From positions 62,001 through 126,000 of the forward strand of contig NZ_LYMK01000015.1 of assembly GCF_002157355.1 (NCBI RefSeq): 64,000 nt of DNA, read 5' to 3'. Both the position numbers and the translations under genes were made by a program. The notes beneath the pieces were generated by a model that saw only the letters and a list, made by a program, of their open reading frames with translations, did not search any database and had not been told where the DNA came from. Source of the stretch: Variovorax sp. JS1663 (GTDB lineage: Bacteria; Pseudomonadota; Gammaproteobacteria; Burkholderiales; Burkholderiaceae_C). Below, piece after piece: positions 1-7,542 of this stretch. Within the stretch, counting starts at the first letter, position 1, and each line of letters starts with the position of its first letter.

Positions 1-229
1 CGAGCTCGATCGTCAGCGCATTCTCGGCCTGCTTGATCGCCACCACCTGTTCAGGGCCCAGGCGTCCCGACGACAGCGCCGCCGCAATGTCGGCTTCAGT
101 CGCGTCACGATTGCCCAGCAGCGCGGCGCCGAGCTCGGCCACCGCCGCGCCGATCAGCGGGCCGCCCAGCACCGTACCAAGCGCAGGCGCCACGCCGGCA
201 ACCAGGCGCTTCCAGTCGAAGTCAGGCAT
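1..229 (-). CDS. Phage holin, 3TM type (3' end outside window)
   Basis: I translated this by eye from the ATG at 229; the reading frame stays open to the window edge, so the C-terminus is missing. The protein begins MPDFDWKRLVAGVAPALGTV and continues with a Gly/Ala-rich hydrophobic stretch, then an acidic segment ending near AIKQAENALTIEL. This is the pattern of the three-transmembrane holin family first named in gene-transfer agents. Its start overlaps the stop of the endolysin gene by 8 nt (222-229), so the two are probably translationally coupled. Role by family: a timed inner-membrane lesion that releases endolysin. The membrane topology beyond the first segment cannot be seen. Confidence 0.7.
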   Translation of the reverse strand, partial: MPDFDWKRLVAGVAPALGTVLGGPLIGAAVAELGAALLGNRDATEADIAAALSSGRLGPEQVVAIKQAENALTIEL

Positions 230-713
230 GGGCATCCTCCAGGCGCACGAGGTTGGCTGCTACGCGCCGCGTCCAGCCTCGGCCGAAGGCACCCCAGGTA
301 GGCTGGTCAGTCATGAACTGCAGCCGCACGCCGGCATACCGCGCTGGCGCCAGGGCGTCGGCCTGCGCAACCGCGCGCAGCGTGGCCGGCCCGATGACAC
401 CGTCCGGAGCGGCGCCGACCACGCGCTGCAGCCACTTCACCGCCTGCTGCACGCCACTGTTCACGGCTGCGTCGAAGACGTCGAAGCGCAGGCCCTCGGG
501 CAGCTCGTCTGCGCGGATCGGCGCCCAGTACAGGTCACGGTAGATCTGCTTCGCCTTCTCGCGCGACAGCCCCCGCATGTCGCCCAGGTAGCCATTCGCG
601 CGGGCGACCTTCGCCGTGACGCCCCACATCGTCTCTTGGCCCGGGTCGCTGGGATGGTTGGAGTAGCCGCCCTCGTGGCCGAGCAGGCGATCGAACGCTT
701 CGTCGAAGTTCAT
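222..713 (-). CDS. Phage endolysin, GH108 family lysozyme
   Basis: 163 aa muramidase-type endolysin that cleaves peptidoglycan at host lysis. The N-terminal motif LLGHEGGYSNHPSDPG carries the family's catalytic Glu (E14), followed by the TMWGVTAKVARANGY segment. The C-terminal half (GAAPDGVIGPATLRAV) is the peptidoglycan-binding part usual for this family. I chose the ATG at 713 because it starts the conserved MNFDEAFDRLL; an upstream in-frame start at 740 would add nine basic residues and intrude into the LuxR-type gene. No signal peptide is visible, so export should depend on the holin. It sits between the LuxR-type HTH gene (4-nt overlap) and the holin gene (8-nt overlap). Confidence 0.93.
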   Translation of the reverse strand: MNFDEAFDRLLGHEGGYSNHPSDPGQETMWGVTAKVARANGYLGDMRGLSREKAKQIYRDLYWAPIRADELPEGLRFDVFDAAVNSGVQQAVKWLQRVVGAAPDGVIGPATLRAVAQADALAPARYAGVRLQFMTDQPTWGAFGRGWTRRVAANLVRLEDAHA

Positions 714-910
714 TGGGTGTTTCCTTCTTGCATGTACCAAACTGCGGCCTGCAGGCGCGACGCCACGTCGATGCGGTCGAAGAGCCGGCCGACGTGGTTC
801 TTCACGGTGTAGAAGCTCAGGCCCAGTTCGCGGGCAATCTGCTTGTTGTTGAGACCATTCACGATCAGCATGAGAACGTCGCGCTCACGGCGTGTCAGTT
901 CGGTTTTCAC
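710..910 (-). CDS. Orphan LuxR-type (GerE) HTH protein in lysis module
   Basis: 66 aa protein that is little more than one LuxR/GerE DNA-binding domain: ELTRRERDVLMLIVNGLNNK, then QIARELGLSFYTVKNHV with the recognition helix. There is no receiver or autoinducer-binding domain. The start is GTG at 910, preceded by an AAGGAACA ribosome site about 6 nt upstream. It overlaps the upstream membrane-protein gene by 26 nt and the endolysin by 4 nt, so it is co-transcribed with the lysis genes. The target is unknown; it could act on host promoters or on late phage transcription. Recognition of the domain is secure, the role is open. Confidence 0.8.
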   Translation of the reverse strand: MKTELTRRERDVLMLIVNGLNNKQIARELGLSFYTVKNHVGRLFDRIDVASRLQAAVWYMQEGNTQ

Positions 911-1220
911 GCCTGTTCCTTGGGGTGTAGGGCATCAGGTCGGCCCATTGGCTGGGCGTCAGGTACACCTTGGGCTTGATCCAGCCGAGACGCTCCAACG
1001 CGGGGCGCCAGAACTTCTTCCAACAGAACTCCAGCAAGCACGCGATGCTGAAGAGCGCGGCCGCTGCGCTGGCGATGTTCGGCCAGGTGATCACGAGCAG
1101 GTCGGCGAAGATGCTCTGCGCCTTCGCGCCGGCATCGATCACCTGCGCACCGGTCGCCGAGGCGATAGCGGCCGTGGCCTTTGCGACGGGCATGCTGATG
1201 TCGTTGGGATCAGCCATCAC
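885..1220 (-). CDS. Small phage membrane protein, possible second holin
   Basis: 111 aa. One clear hydrophobic segment lies at about residues 41-67 (LLVITWPNIASAAAALFSIA and following), flanked by an N-terminal Ala-rich helix and a basic C-terminal tail (FCWKKFWRPALERLGWIKPK). Size, topology and position just upstream of endolysin and holin genes suggest a holin, antiholin or spanin-like accessory. I see no family motif that decides between these. Its start overlaps the stop of the upstream gene at 1217-1220, and its stop lies inside the start of the LuxR-type gene. Confidence 0.65.
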   Translation of the reverse strand: MMADPNDISMPVAKATAAIASATGAQVIDAGAKAQSIFADLLVITWPNIASAAAALFSIACLLEFCWKKFWRPALERLGWIKPKVYLTPSQWADLMPYTPRNRRENRTDTP

Positions 1221-1561
1221 GCGCCCTCCCCGGCAGCAGCCTTCATCTGGTCCATGAGGCGCTGCGCAGCTTCAAGGTGCGCGGTCAACGTGGCCTGCAT
1301 GGCCTCGATTGCCTCGCCCTTAGTCGGCTCTGCCGGCGCCGCCGCCTCGGGTGTCGGCTCGGGCTCCGGCAGCGGCCGCACTTCCCATGCGTCCTTCTCG
1401 GGCAGGTAGTAGGGCCACTCGACCGCGTTGTCGTGCGACGGTGGCGCGTTCTTGCTGGCCCAGGCGGGCACCAGCACCACGCCGGGCTGCAGCTGGTCGT
1501 ACTCAGCGGGAACGCCGCCGGTGTAGGCGAGCGTGTTGGGGTGGTAGCAGAAGACGTACAT
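1217..1561 (-). CDS. Putative tail fibre assembly / chaperone-like protein
   Basis: 114 aa. The N-terminus (MYVFCYHPNTLAYTGGVPAE) resembles the start of small proteins found directly after phage tail-fibre genes, where they act as assembly chaperones. A Pro/Glu/Ala-rich linker follows at residues 63-80, then a C-terminal helix (IEAMQATLTAHLEAAQRLMD) that could form a coiled coil. It is immediately downstream of the tail-collar gene on the same strand. The assignment rests on position and this resemblance only. Confidence 0.55.
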   Translation of the reverse strand: MYVFCYHPNTLAYTGGVPAEYDQLQPGVVLVPAWASKNAPPSHDNAVEWPYYLPEKDAWEVRPLPEPEPTPEAAAPAEPTKGEAIEAMQATLTAHLEAAQRLMDQMKAAAGEGA

Positions 1562-1571
1562 GGCGCGCCTC

Positions 1572-2348
1572 TCAGAACTTCATGTAGTAGGGATAGGCCA
1601 CGTTCCGCGGGTGGCCGTCGCTCGCACCCTGGCTCTGGATGCTGATACCCGTTCCGTTGGCGACGATCGCGATGCCGGTCGCGCGGAAGTCGGTCACCAC
1701 GTTGTGCGCGTGATTGCCCGCGCCGCTGGTGGTCAACGAGGTGGCCTGCGCGACTGGAGATGCCCCGCCGGCCGTGAAGACGGTGTTCACCGCCCCTGTG
1801 TAGGGGTGGTCATGGAAGCCTTGTGCATCCGTGCTGCCGGCGTGCTGGTGAGTCGGATCGCTCACCGCGTGGCCATGCCCGGAGTCGTTGATTCCGTGGT
1901 TGTGCGTCACGTTGGCATGGTCTTGGAACACGCCCAGCACTCGCGAGACATCGATCCCTCGCGACTCATCGAGGCCCCGCGTGAAGACCCCGCGCAGATC
2001 GGGCAGGCGGAAGGTCGTCGAGCCGTCACCAACGCTGAAGCACCCCGAGCTGCCCGCAGTCCATGCCGCCTCGCTGACCAGGCCGGCCGACGTAGCGAAG
2101 GCGAACAGAGCAGCGTAGGTCGTGCGCGAGATCAGCGCGCCGTTGAGCTTCAGGAAGCCCGTGGGCGCCGTGGCAATCGGCATCTGGCAGACGGCGCCGA
2201 TGGGCGTGCCAGCGCCGTCGCGCAGTTGCGCCAGCAGTGCGAAGGCCTGGCGCAGCGCGTCGTCGAGCTCGGACGGAAGATCCGAGCCCTGCGGCCCGTT
2301 CAATGCCGGGTTCAGGTTGCACGCGGCAAGGGTGGTTGGAAATGCCAT
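1572..2348 (-). CDS. Tail collar-domain protein (receptor-binding short fibre)
   Basis: 258 aa from the ATG at 2348, which opens MAFPTTLAACNLNPALNGPQ; an ATG seven codons upstream has no better support. The middle carries the phage tail collar signature: GFLKLNGALISRTTYAALFA, then FRLPDLRGVFTRGLDESRGI. The C-terminus (HPRNVAYPYYMKF) is the classic end of this family. Between them is a His-rich stretch with several HxH motifs (THNHGINDSGHGHAVSDPTH), which in T4 short-fibre relatives coordinates metal in the receptor-binding tip. Predicted role: host recognition at the tail tip. A minus-strand terminator lies just upstream, so this gene and the lysis module may have a separate promoter or depend on read-through. 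Confidence 0.88.
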   Translation of the reverse strand: MAFPTTLAACNLNPALNGPQGSDLPSELDDALRQAFALLAQLRDGAGTPIGAVCQMPIATAPTGFLKLNGALISRTTYAALFAFATSAGLVSEAAWTAGSSGCFSVGDGSTTFRLPDLRGVFTRGLDESRGIDVSRVLGVFQDHANVTHNHGINDSGHGHAVSDPTHQHAGSTDAQGFHDHPYTGAVNTVFTAGGASPVAQATSLTTSGAGNHAHNVVTDFRATGIAIVANGTGISIQSQGASDGHPRNVAYPYYMKF

Positions 2349-2360
2349 GGGAGGCCCTTC

Positions 2361-2390
2361 AAAAAGCAAAAAGCCCGCGGAAGCGGGCTT
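2361..2390 (-). terminator. Rho-independent terminator after 732-aa virion gene
   Basis: Perfect 8-bp stem AAGCCCGC / GCGGGCTT (2371-2378 with 2383-2390) and a 4-nt loop. Read on the minus strand it is followed by TTTTTGCTTTTT. It lies between the end of the 732-aa gene (2494) and the tail-collar gene (2348), and would separate or attenuate expression of the fibre and lysis genes. Confidence 0.85.
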
Positions 2391-2427
2391 GCAAGGTCTT
2401 TCGGGAGGCGCGACCTAGAATGCGCCG

Positions 2428-2508
2428 ATGGAGTTCAATCCGATCTTTCTCGGCTGGGTGGTGGGCATGGCGCTGTATGCCCTCATCAGCCGACTACTGG
2501 GAAAGTAG
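2428..2508 (+). CDS. Possible 26-aa hydrophobic peptide, antisense
   Basis: A short plus-strand frame, ATG 2428 to TAG 2508, encodes a 26-aa peptide (MEFNPIFLGWVVGMALYALI then SRLLGK) with one potential membrane helix and a basic end. It overlaps the 3' end of the 732-aa virion gene by 15 nt on the opposite strand and lies next to the terminator. No good ribosome site is placed before it: GGGAGG is about 20 nt away. A clean single-helix peptide with a charged tail is suggestive, but chance cannot be excluded. Confidence 0.3.
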   Translation: MEFNPIFLGWVVGMALYALISRLLGK

Positions 2509-4692
2509 AGCCCCGCCGGCCGCGAGGCCTGGCAGCAGCAGGGGCTGCACGCGCGATGGCGCCGGCACAGGGCGCAGCAGCCCCGGGCCCACGTTCTGCG
2601 CCGCGCGCTGCTGCAACGTGATGTTGATGTTCTGCGCTGCCGGGGCCGTCAGAGGCCCGAGGAATGGCACTTTCCCCAGCATGTCGATGCCGCGGCCCAG
2701 CAGCAAAGCCCCACTGTTCGAGTTGTTCACTGCCGAGCCCACCGGCTGCACCTGCATGAGGCTCGAAACGCGGCCAACGCGATGCAGTTGCGTGATTTCC
2801 TCGGGACTGAAGAAAAGCTGCAGCTTGCGGTCGCCGATCGCGTCCAGCGCCTTGTTGTAGGCCGACTGCGAGAACCTTCCAACCTCGTCCGTAGCGCCGT
2901 TGAGCGCGCGGTCCTTCAGGTGCGAGACGATTGCCTCTTTCACTTGCGCCGCCGGCGCCTCGCGCGCCACCGCTGCGGCATCCTCCAGCGAGCCCCCGAC
3001 CACGAAGCGCCGCACGAAGTTGTCGGGTTGACCTGCACCCAGCGCAGCCTCTACGGGCCGCGAGCTCTCGCGCCAGTTGAACCGCGCGGCAGCCGCGCGC
3101 CGGGCCTCGTGCAGCGCGTCCATGAAGGCCGGCGCCTCTGCGTCACTCCCGCGCAGGTAGGCCGCTCCGGCTTCCGTCACCAGCGGCTGGCCCTGCACTG
3201 GTGCCTTGATGGGCGCGATCGGCGCTGCGTCGATCGCCCGACGCGCGATACCCAGCGCCGCCCGGACGTTTCCGTCGCTGGTGCTGCGCTGCGCCGTCGC
3301 GATGTCGGTCAGCAGGTTATCCAAGGCCTTCGCGTCGAAGGGAACCTGGAAGGTGCGGCCGCCGACGGTGGTCTGACCCAGGCTGATGTCGTTCAGGGTG
3401 TCGGCGATGGCCGCGGGCAGATAGCGCAGCTTGTTCTCGCGGTTGAGCGCGTCATAGACGCCGTTCACGATGCCGGTGCGCTCCAGCGGGATCTCGCCGC
3501 CAGGCATCTCGCGGGCCCGCGTGTAGAGGCCAGAGACGCGCGCCTGCTCGGCGGCATCCTTGGCAGCAATGGCCCCGATTGCGCGCTCTCCTGCAGCGAA
3601 GGTGTCGCCCTGCTGCGCGCCCAAATCGTTCATGCGGCCGATCAGCGCCCGGTTGTTCTGGTTCTGCAGCATCGGCAGGCCGGCCAGTTGCCCGTCCGAA
3701 GAGTTGGCCGCCATCTTGGCTAGGTTCTGCTCGCGGGTGATGTCAACCGGGTTCTGGCTGATCATGCCGCGCGTAGGCGTGATGTCGAGGGCCCGGAAGT
3801 CGGCCAGGCGCGACAGCGCCTCGGGGCTCACCTCGCGACCAGTGGACAGCGCGTCGGCCATCTCGCGCCGAAGCGCGATCTTCGCGGCTGCCGGCAGCGC
3901 CGAGTAGTCGGTGCCGGACTGCCCCAGCACGCGGGTGAGCTGCATGTCGAGCTTTTCCGCCGTCGGCGCGGGCGCGAGCAGGCGACGGCCGGCCGCCAAG
4001 AGGTTGCCAGCCCCGCCCGGCATCATTGCGCCGGCCAGGGTGCCGAGCACCGAAGCGCCGAGTTGCTGCCAGGGGCCGCCGCCGGCCTCGCGCGACGCGC
4101 CACCGGCCAGACCAGCACCCGCAGCGCCGCCGAGTTGCGCCGGCACATTCGCAGCGAGTCCACGCAGCAGGCTCTCGCCGGTGGTGAGGGCCTTCGGTGC
4201 GTTCTCGGCCAGGAAGCCAGCCACGGGGCGGGAAACCATCTCGGCACCCTTGCCCGCCAGGCCAGCCAGGCCGCCGGCGCCGGCCACCATCTCCGAAGCG
4301 TCGCCGATGACGCGCTCGGTCGGCGTTTGTGGACGCGGCAAGCCCAGCGTGTCGGCGAGTTTCTCCGCCTGCACGCCCAGCGGCGTCGACTTCGGTGGAA
4401 CCTGCCGGTCTGGCAGCACCTTATCGGTGAAGTAGCGCAGCGGCTCCTTGACGACCTGTGCGGCCTTGGCGGGGCCGGTCAGCGCGTAGCGGCCCGCCAG
4501 GCCGAACTGCCGCGGCACGTCGTTGAGCATCCGACCGGCCGACACAACCAGGGAAGGATCCGAGGCTGCGGGCGCGGTGCCGCTGTCGATCTGCGACTGC
4601 AGCATGCCGAAGGCCTGCTCGCGCGTTGCGCCCTCGGGCGCGCCCACCTCGTAGGTCTTGCCGTCGGGCGAAGTGAATTCGTAGGTCGGCAT
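2494..4692 (-). CDS. Large virion protein, probable internal/ejection protein
   Basis: 732 aa. It opens MPTYEFTSPDGKTYEVGAPE, a short N-terminal module (about residues 1-35) seen at the start of several phage structural proteins. Gly/Ala-rich, weakly hydrophobic segments follow around residues 135-245, then a long helical, charged region. Size, Ala-rich helical character and position downstream of the tail genes fit an internal virion or DNA-ejection protein of a podovirus. No enzymatic motif is recognised. It begins 1 nt after the stop of the 547-aa gene (4694) and ends before a strong terminator. The family assignment is inference. Confidence 0.6.
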   Translation of the reverse strand: MPTYEFTSPDGKTYEVGAPEGATREQAFGMLQSQIDSGTAPAASDPSLVVSAGRMLNDVPRQFGLAGRYALTGPAKAAQVVKEPLRYFTDKVLPDRQVPPKSTPLGVQAEKLADTLGLPRPQTPTERVIGDASEMVAGAGGLAGLAGKGAEMVSRPVAGFLAENAPKALTTGESLLRGLAANVPAQLGGAAGAGLAGGASREAGGGPWQQLGASVLGTLAGAMMPGGAGNLLAAGRRLLAPAPTAEKLDMQLTRVLGQSGTDYSALPAAAKIALRREMADALSTGREVSPEALSRLADFRALDITPTRGMISQNPVDITREQNLAKMAANSSDGQLAGLPMLQNQNNRALIGRMNDLGAQQGDTFAAGERAIGAIAAKDAAEQARVSGLYTRAREMPGGEIPLERTGIVNGVYDALNRENKLRYLPAAIADTLNDISLGQTTVGGRTFQVPFDAKALDNLLTDIATAQRSTSDGNVRAALGIARRAIDAAPIAPIKAPVQGQPLVTEAGAAYLRGSDAEAPAFMDALHEARRAAAARFNWRESSRPVEAALGAGQPDNFVRRFVVGGSLEDAAAVAREAPAAQVKEAIVSHLKDRALNGATDEVGRFSQSAYNKALDAIGDRKLQLFFSPEEITQLHRVGRVSSLMQVQPVGSAVNNSNSGALLLGRGIDMLGKVPFLGPLTAPAAQNINITLQQRAAQNVGPGLLRPVPAPSRVQPLLLPGLAAGGALLSQ

Positions 4693-4693
4693 A

Positions 4694-6337
4694 TCACTTC
4701 ACCTTCACGGTCCAGCCGGGCGGCAGGGTCACGGCAGCCGGGGCGCTGGGCCCGGGCGCCGCGCCGCCGTTGAGGGCAGCGTACTTGCGCTGCAGTTGGA
4801 GCACCGTCGACAAGGCCGCCTTGCGCGTCGAGACGGGCAGTGTGTCGTCGCCCACTTGGCCGGCCATGGTCTGGTAGTTCAGCACGTCGGTGTTCGACTG
4901 CGGGCCTTCCATGCGAGGCACATTCGCCGTGAGCCAGCCCCCCAGCGCCTTGAGCTGCTGCGCCTGCGATGCGCCCTTGAGCGGCTGCCCGACGAAGTTC
5001 CCCACACGATCCGCCAACGAGCCGACACCTGAGCCTGTGGGGCCCTGGTCCAGGAGCTGGCTGGCGAGCTCGCCAGCAGCCTCGAACTGGCCGGCACGCT
5101 TCGATGCTGCCGCCTGCTCCGTTTCACGCGCGACGGTAGCTTTCGAGCGCTCGACGGCAGCGGTGCGGGCCCCTTCCTGTGCCGCCTTCTCTTCCGGAGA
5201 GAACTCCAGGCCGCCGCCTTGCACTTCGGGCTGCGCCGGCACCACAGCGGCAGGCGGTGCAGCTGGAGCACCCAACGGGCGGCCAGGGAGCGCGCTCGGG
5301 GCCGCGCCAGCCGGCATCGGAATGCGGTTGCTGCGCATCTCCTGCAGAAGGCCGTCGATGTCGGACTGCGCTCGCCGCTGGTCATCGGGCGTGGTAGCGC
5401 TGGCCAGGCGCTGCTGCGCCTCGCGCAGTTCCTGCGTGTAGATCTGCACCCGGTCGTTGTCGCCGGGCCGAGGCGCCATTGGGTTCGGAATCCGCACGCC
5501 GTTGACCGGACCGCCGGCGCCGAGGGGAGCCCCAGGCAGCACGGGCGCCGGACTCGATGCGGGGCCCCCGCTGATCTCGTCCAGCTGCGACTGACCACCC
5601 ATGCGGCCGCCGGGGAGGATCGTCGGCCGGCCCGGCGTGTTGGCTGCGCGACTACGGTCGGAGATGCCCTGATAGGCCTTGTAAGTGTCCAGGGCGCCCC
5701 GCGGCGCGCCAACGACGATCTGCCCATCAGGCCCGACCTCCCACGCCGTGGCCTGGCCGTTGTTGCTTACGCTCAGTCCCGGCTGAACGCCACCAGCGAA
5801 GCCCTGCGCATTGGTGTTGACCAGGTTGCCGTTGACGTTCACCCAGTTCGGCTTGCTGCGATCGGCGATGAACTCGGCGAGCTTCTTGCCACCGTTGAAA
5901 CGGAAGTCGGCCAGCACCTGATCGAGCGGGATGCCGTAGCGCTGCGAGATCTGAACCGCAGACATGCCGCCGCCAGCCGCCGGGCCGCCAGCGGTCGCGC
6001 CAGAGGCAGGAGCACCCGGCACAGAGCCACCGCCGCCACCCGGCGCCGCAGTGGTTGCCGTGCCGCCGGCCGCCGCCGGCGCAGCACCCAGAAGCCCGCC
6101 GCCGAGGAACTGCTGATCGAACGCCGCGTCGCGCTGCATCTTGGCGATCTGCGCGGCCGTCATCATCTTGCGGATCTGGCGATCTTCTGCGGCGTCCGCG
6201 CGCTGGCGTGCGAAGTCAGTGCCCTGCGCCACGCGTTGGCCGAAGCTCATCGGCTGTGCGCTTGGGCCAGCGGCCGCGAGTAGGCCGAGCCCCAGGGCCG
6301 CGTCTTCGGAGCTCAAGAAATCAAGTAGTCCGGCCAT
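4694..6337 (-). CDS. Virion-associated protein, low-complexity linkers
   Basis: 547 aa. The N-terminal helical region (MAGLLDFLSSEDAALGLGLL, residues 1-75) is followed by a Gly/Ala/Pro-rich linker (about residues 80-125). Next is a globular stretch (VQISQRYGIPLDQVLADFRF and on), then a second Pro/Ala linker and a C-terminal helical domain rich in Gln and Ala. This modular, linker-rich make-up is common in podovirus internal or tail-associated proteins. It lies between the 260-aa and 732-aa virion genes with almost no spacing. No catalytic motif is visible; I cannot name a family. Confidence 0.55.
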   Translation of the reverse strand: MAGLLDFLSSEDAALGLGLLAAAGPSAQPMSFGQRVAQGTDFARQRADAAEDRQIRKMMTAAQIAKMQRDAAFDQQFLGGGLLGAAPAAAGGTATTAAPGGGGGSVPGAPASGATAGGPAAGGGMSAVQISQRYGIPLDQVLADFRFNGGKKLAEFIADRSKPNWVNVNGNLVNTNAQGFAGGVQPGLSVSNNGQATAWEVGPDGQIVVGAPRGALDTYKAYQGISDRSRAANTPGRPTILPGGRMGGQSQLDEISGGPASSPAPVLPGAPLGAGGPVNGVRIPNPMAPRPGDNDRVQIYTQELREAQQRLASATTPDDQRRAQSDIDGLLQEMRSNRIPMPAGAAPSALPGRPLGAPAAPPAAVVPAQPEVQGGGLEFSPEEKAAQEGARTAAVERSKATVARETEQAAASKRAGQFEAAGELASQLLDQGPTGSGVGSLADRVGNFVGQPLKGASQAQQLKALGGWLTANVPRMEGPQSNTDVLNYQTMAGQVGDDTLPVSTRKAALSTVLQLQRKYAALNGGAAPGPSAPAAVTLPPGWTVKVK

Positions 6338-6346
6338 GGCGTTCCC

Positions 6347-7129
6347 TTACCAGTTCCCGCCGGGCGTGCCACCGCCCGAGCCATCCGCGGCCGGCGAGCC
6401 GCCCACGCTGGCGCCGGTGTTGCCACCGCCGCCCATGAGCCACGGATTGAAGGCCTGCCGCTTGATGCCCAGGCCCGCAGGGGCGAGATTCGCCGGGTCG
6501 TTGCCGCCCATCAAGAAGAACTCCATCATGTCGCGATAGGCCGGCGTGCCGGCCTGCGGCGTGTCGCCGTAGCGGTACGCCCCATACCCGCCGTTGCCCT
6601 GCGTGCCAGGCGGCCCGAGCAGATAGGTGCCTTCGCCCATCAGCCACGGGCTGCGGCCCGAATCGATGAGGGCCTGCTGCTGGGGGGTGTAGCCGAGGTC
6701 CTGCTGGCTGAACTTCTTTTCGGGCTCCTTGATCGCCTCGGGCTGGCTCTGCAGGTCCTGCACACTGCGCTGGCCGAGACCGCCCGCAGTGGTCTTCCAG
6801 TCCCAGGCCGTCGGGCGCGCGCTCAGGTTCTTCTTGTCGAAGCCCACCGGCTGGCCCTGCAGCTGGCCCAGCAGCCCTGGGATGAGCCCGCGCATGTAGT
6901 CGCTCTGCGCATACTGGTTGTCGAGCGCCGCACGCTGCCGGGCGCTGATCGGCTGCGCCTGGTACTGCTGCTGGAGCGCCTGGCCCTGGTTGAGGTTCTG
7001 CAGCAGCCAGGGGACTGCCATCATCCAGGGTTCGCGAGCGCTCGAACTTGAGCCCGCGCCGCCGCCGCTCTTGCTTTCGCTGCTGAGCAAGCCGCCGACA
7101 GCCCCGATCGCTGCGCCAATCCATGCCAT
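6347..7129 (-). CDS. Virion protein with Gly-rich N- and C-termini
   Basis: 260 aa from the ATG at 7129 (MAWIGAAIGAVGGLLSSESK). A longer open frame upstream would read through the cupin gene and looks non-coding there. Residues 4-15 are small and hydrophobic. The middle is Gln-rich (LLQNLNQGQALQQQYQAQPI) and the last 40 residues are Gly/Asn-rich. The start is 3 nt after the cupin stop. A hydrophobic N-terminus with Gln-rich helices suggests a structural or membrane-interacting ejection component; this is inference from composition and location. Confidence 0.55.
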   Translation of the reverse strand: MAWIGAAIGAVGGLLSSESKSGGGAGSSSSAREPWMMAVPWLLQNLNQGQALQQQYQAQPISARQRAALDNQYAQSDYMRGLIPGLLGQLQGQPVGFDKKNLSARPTAWDWKTTAGGLGQRSVQDLQSQPEAIKEPEKKFSQQDLGYTPQQQALIDSGRSPWLMGEGTYLLGPPGTQGNGGYGAYRYGDTPQAGTPAYRDMMEFFLMGGNDPANLAPAGLGIKRQAFNPWLMGGGGNTGASVGGSPAADGSGGGTPGGNW

Positions 7130-7131
7130 GG

Positions 7132-7542
7132 TCAGCCCTCCTTCTGTTCGTTGAAGCCGCGCACGATGGCGTCGACCTCGGATTCGTTGATCGGCGCGAC
7201 GGTGATCGCGTCGACCGCCTCCGGCGTCTGGTCTTCGCCCGTGCCATGGATGCATAGCCACACCGCGCCTGTGAGCGCACGCACGCCGTGGTGCGTGCCG
7301 GCGGGAATCTCGATCGCGTCGGGCCCGGTCAGCACGCGCTTCGTGCTGTCGGTGCTGACTTCGACCGTGCCGCTCACCAGGTAGGCCAAGTGCGCGTAGT
7401 TGTGGCGGTGCTGCACGATCTGCGCGCCCTTGGGGATCACCGTCTGCTTCAAGCACACGCCGCGCCCCCAGAAGTGCGTAATGCCGGTGCCGTCCAGTTC
7501 GTCAAGCGGCCGCAGTCCCGCTGGCAGGGTGTTCGCACTCAT
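7132..7542 (-). CDS. Cupin-domain protein encoded inside virion operon
   Basis: 136 aa single-domain cupin. The first motif lies around KGAQIVQHRHNYAHLAYLVS with the HxH pair and a Gly-rich turn. The second part (GPDAIEIPAGTHHGVRALTG) gives the PAGxxH motif, and the His residues could bind a metal. The start at 7542 (MSANTLPAGLRPLDELDG) overlaps the previous gene's TGA as ATGA, so it is translationally coupled. Cupins range from isomerases to sugar or metal binders. The substrate cannot be told, but within a virion gene run a structural, particle-associated or receptor-modifying role is possible. Confidence 0.8.
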   Translation of the reverse strand: MSANTLPAGLRPLDELDGTGITHFWGRGVCLKQTVIPKGAQIVQHRHNYAHLAYLVSGTVEVSTDSTKRVLTGPDAIEIPAGTHHGVRALTGAVWLCIHGTGEDQTPEAVDAITVAPINESEVDAIVRGFNEQKEG

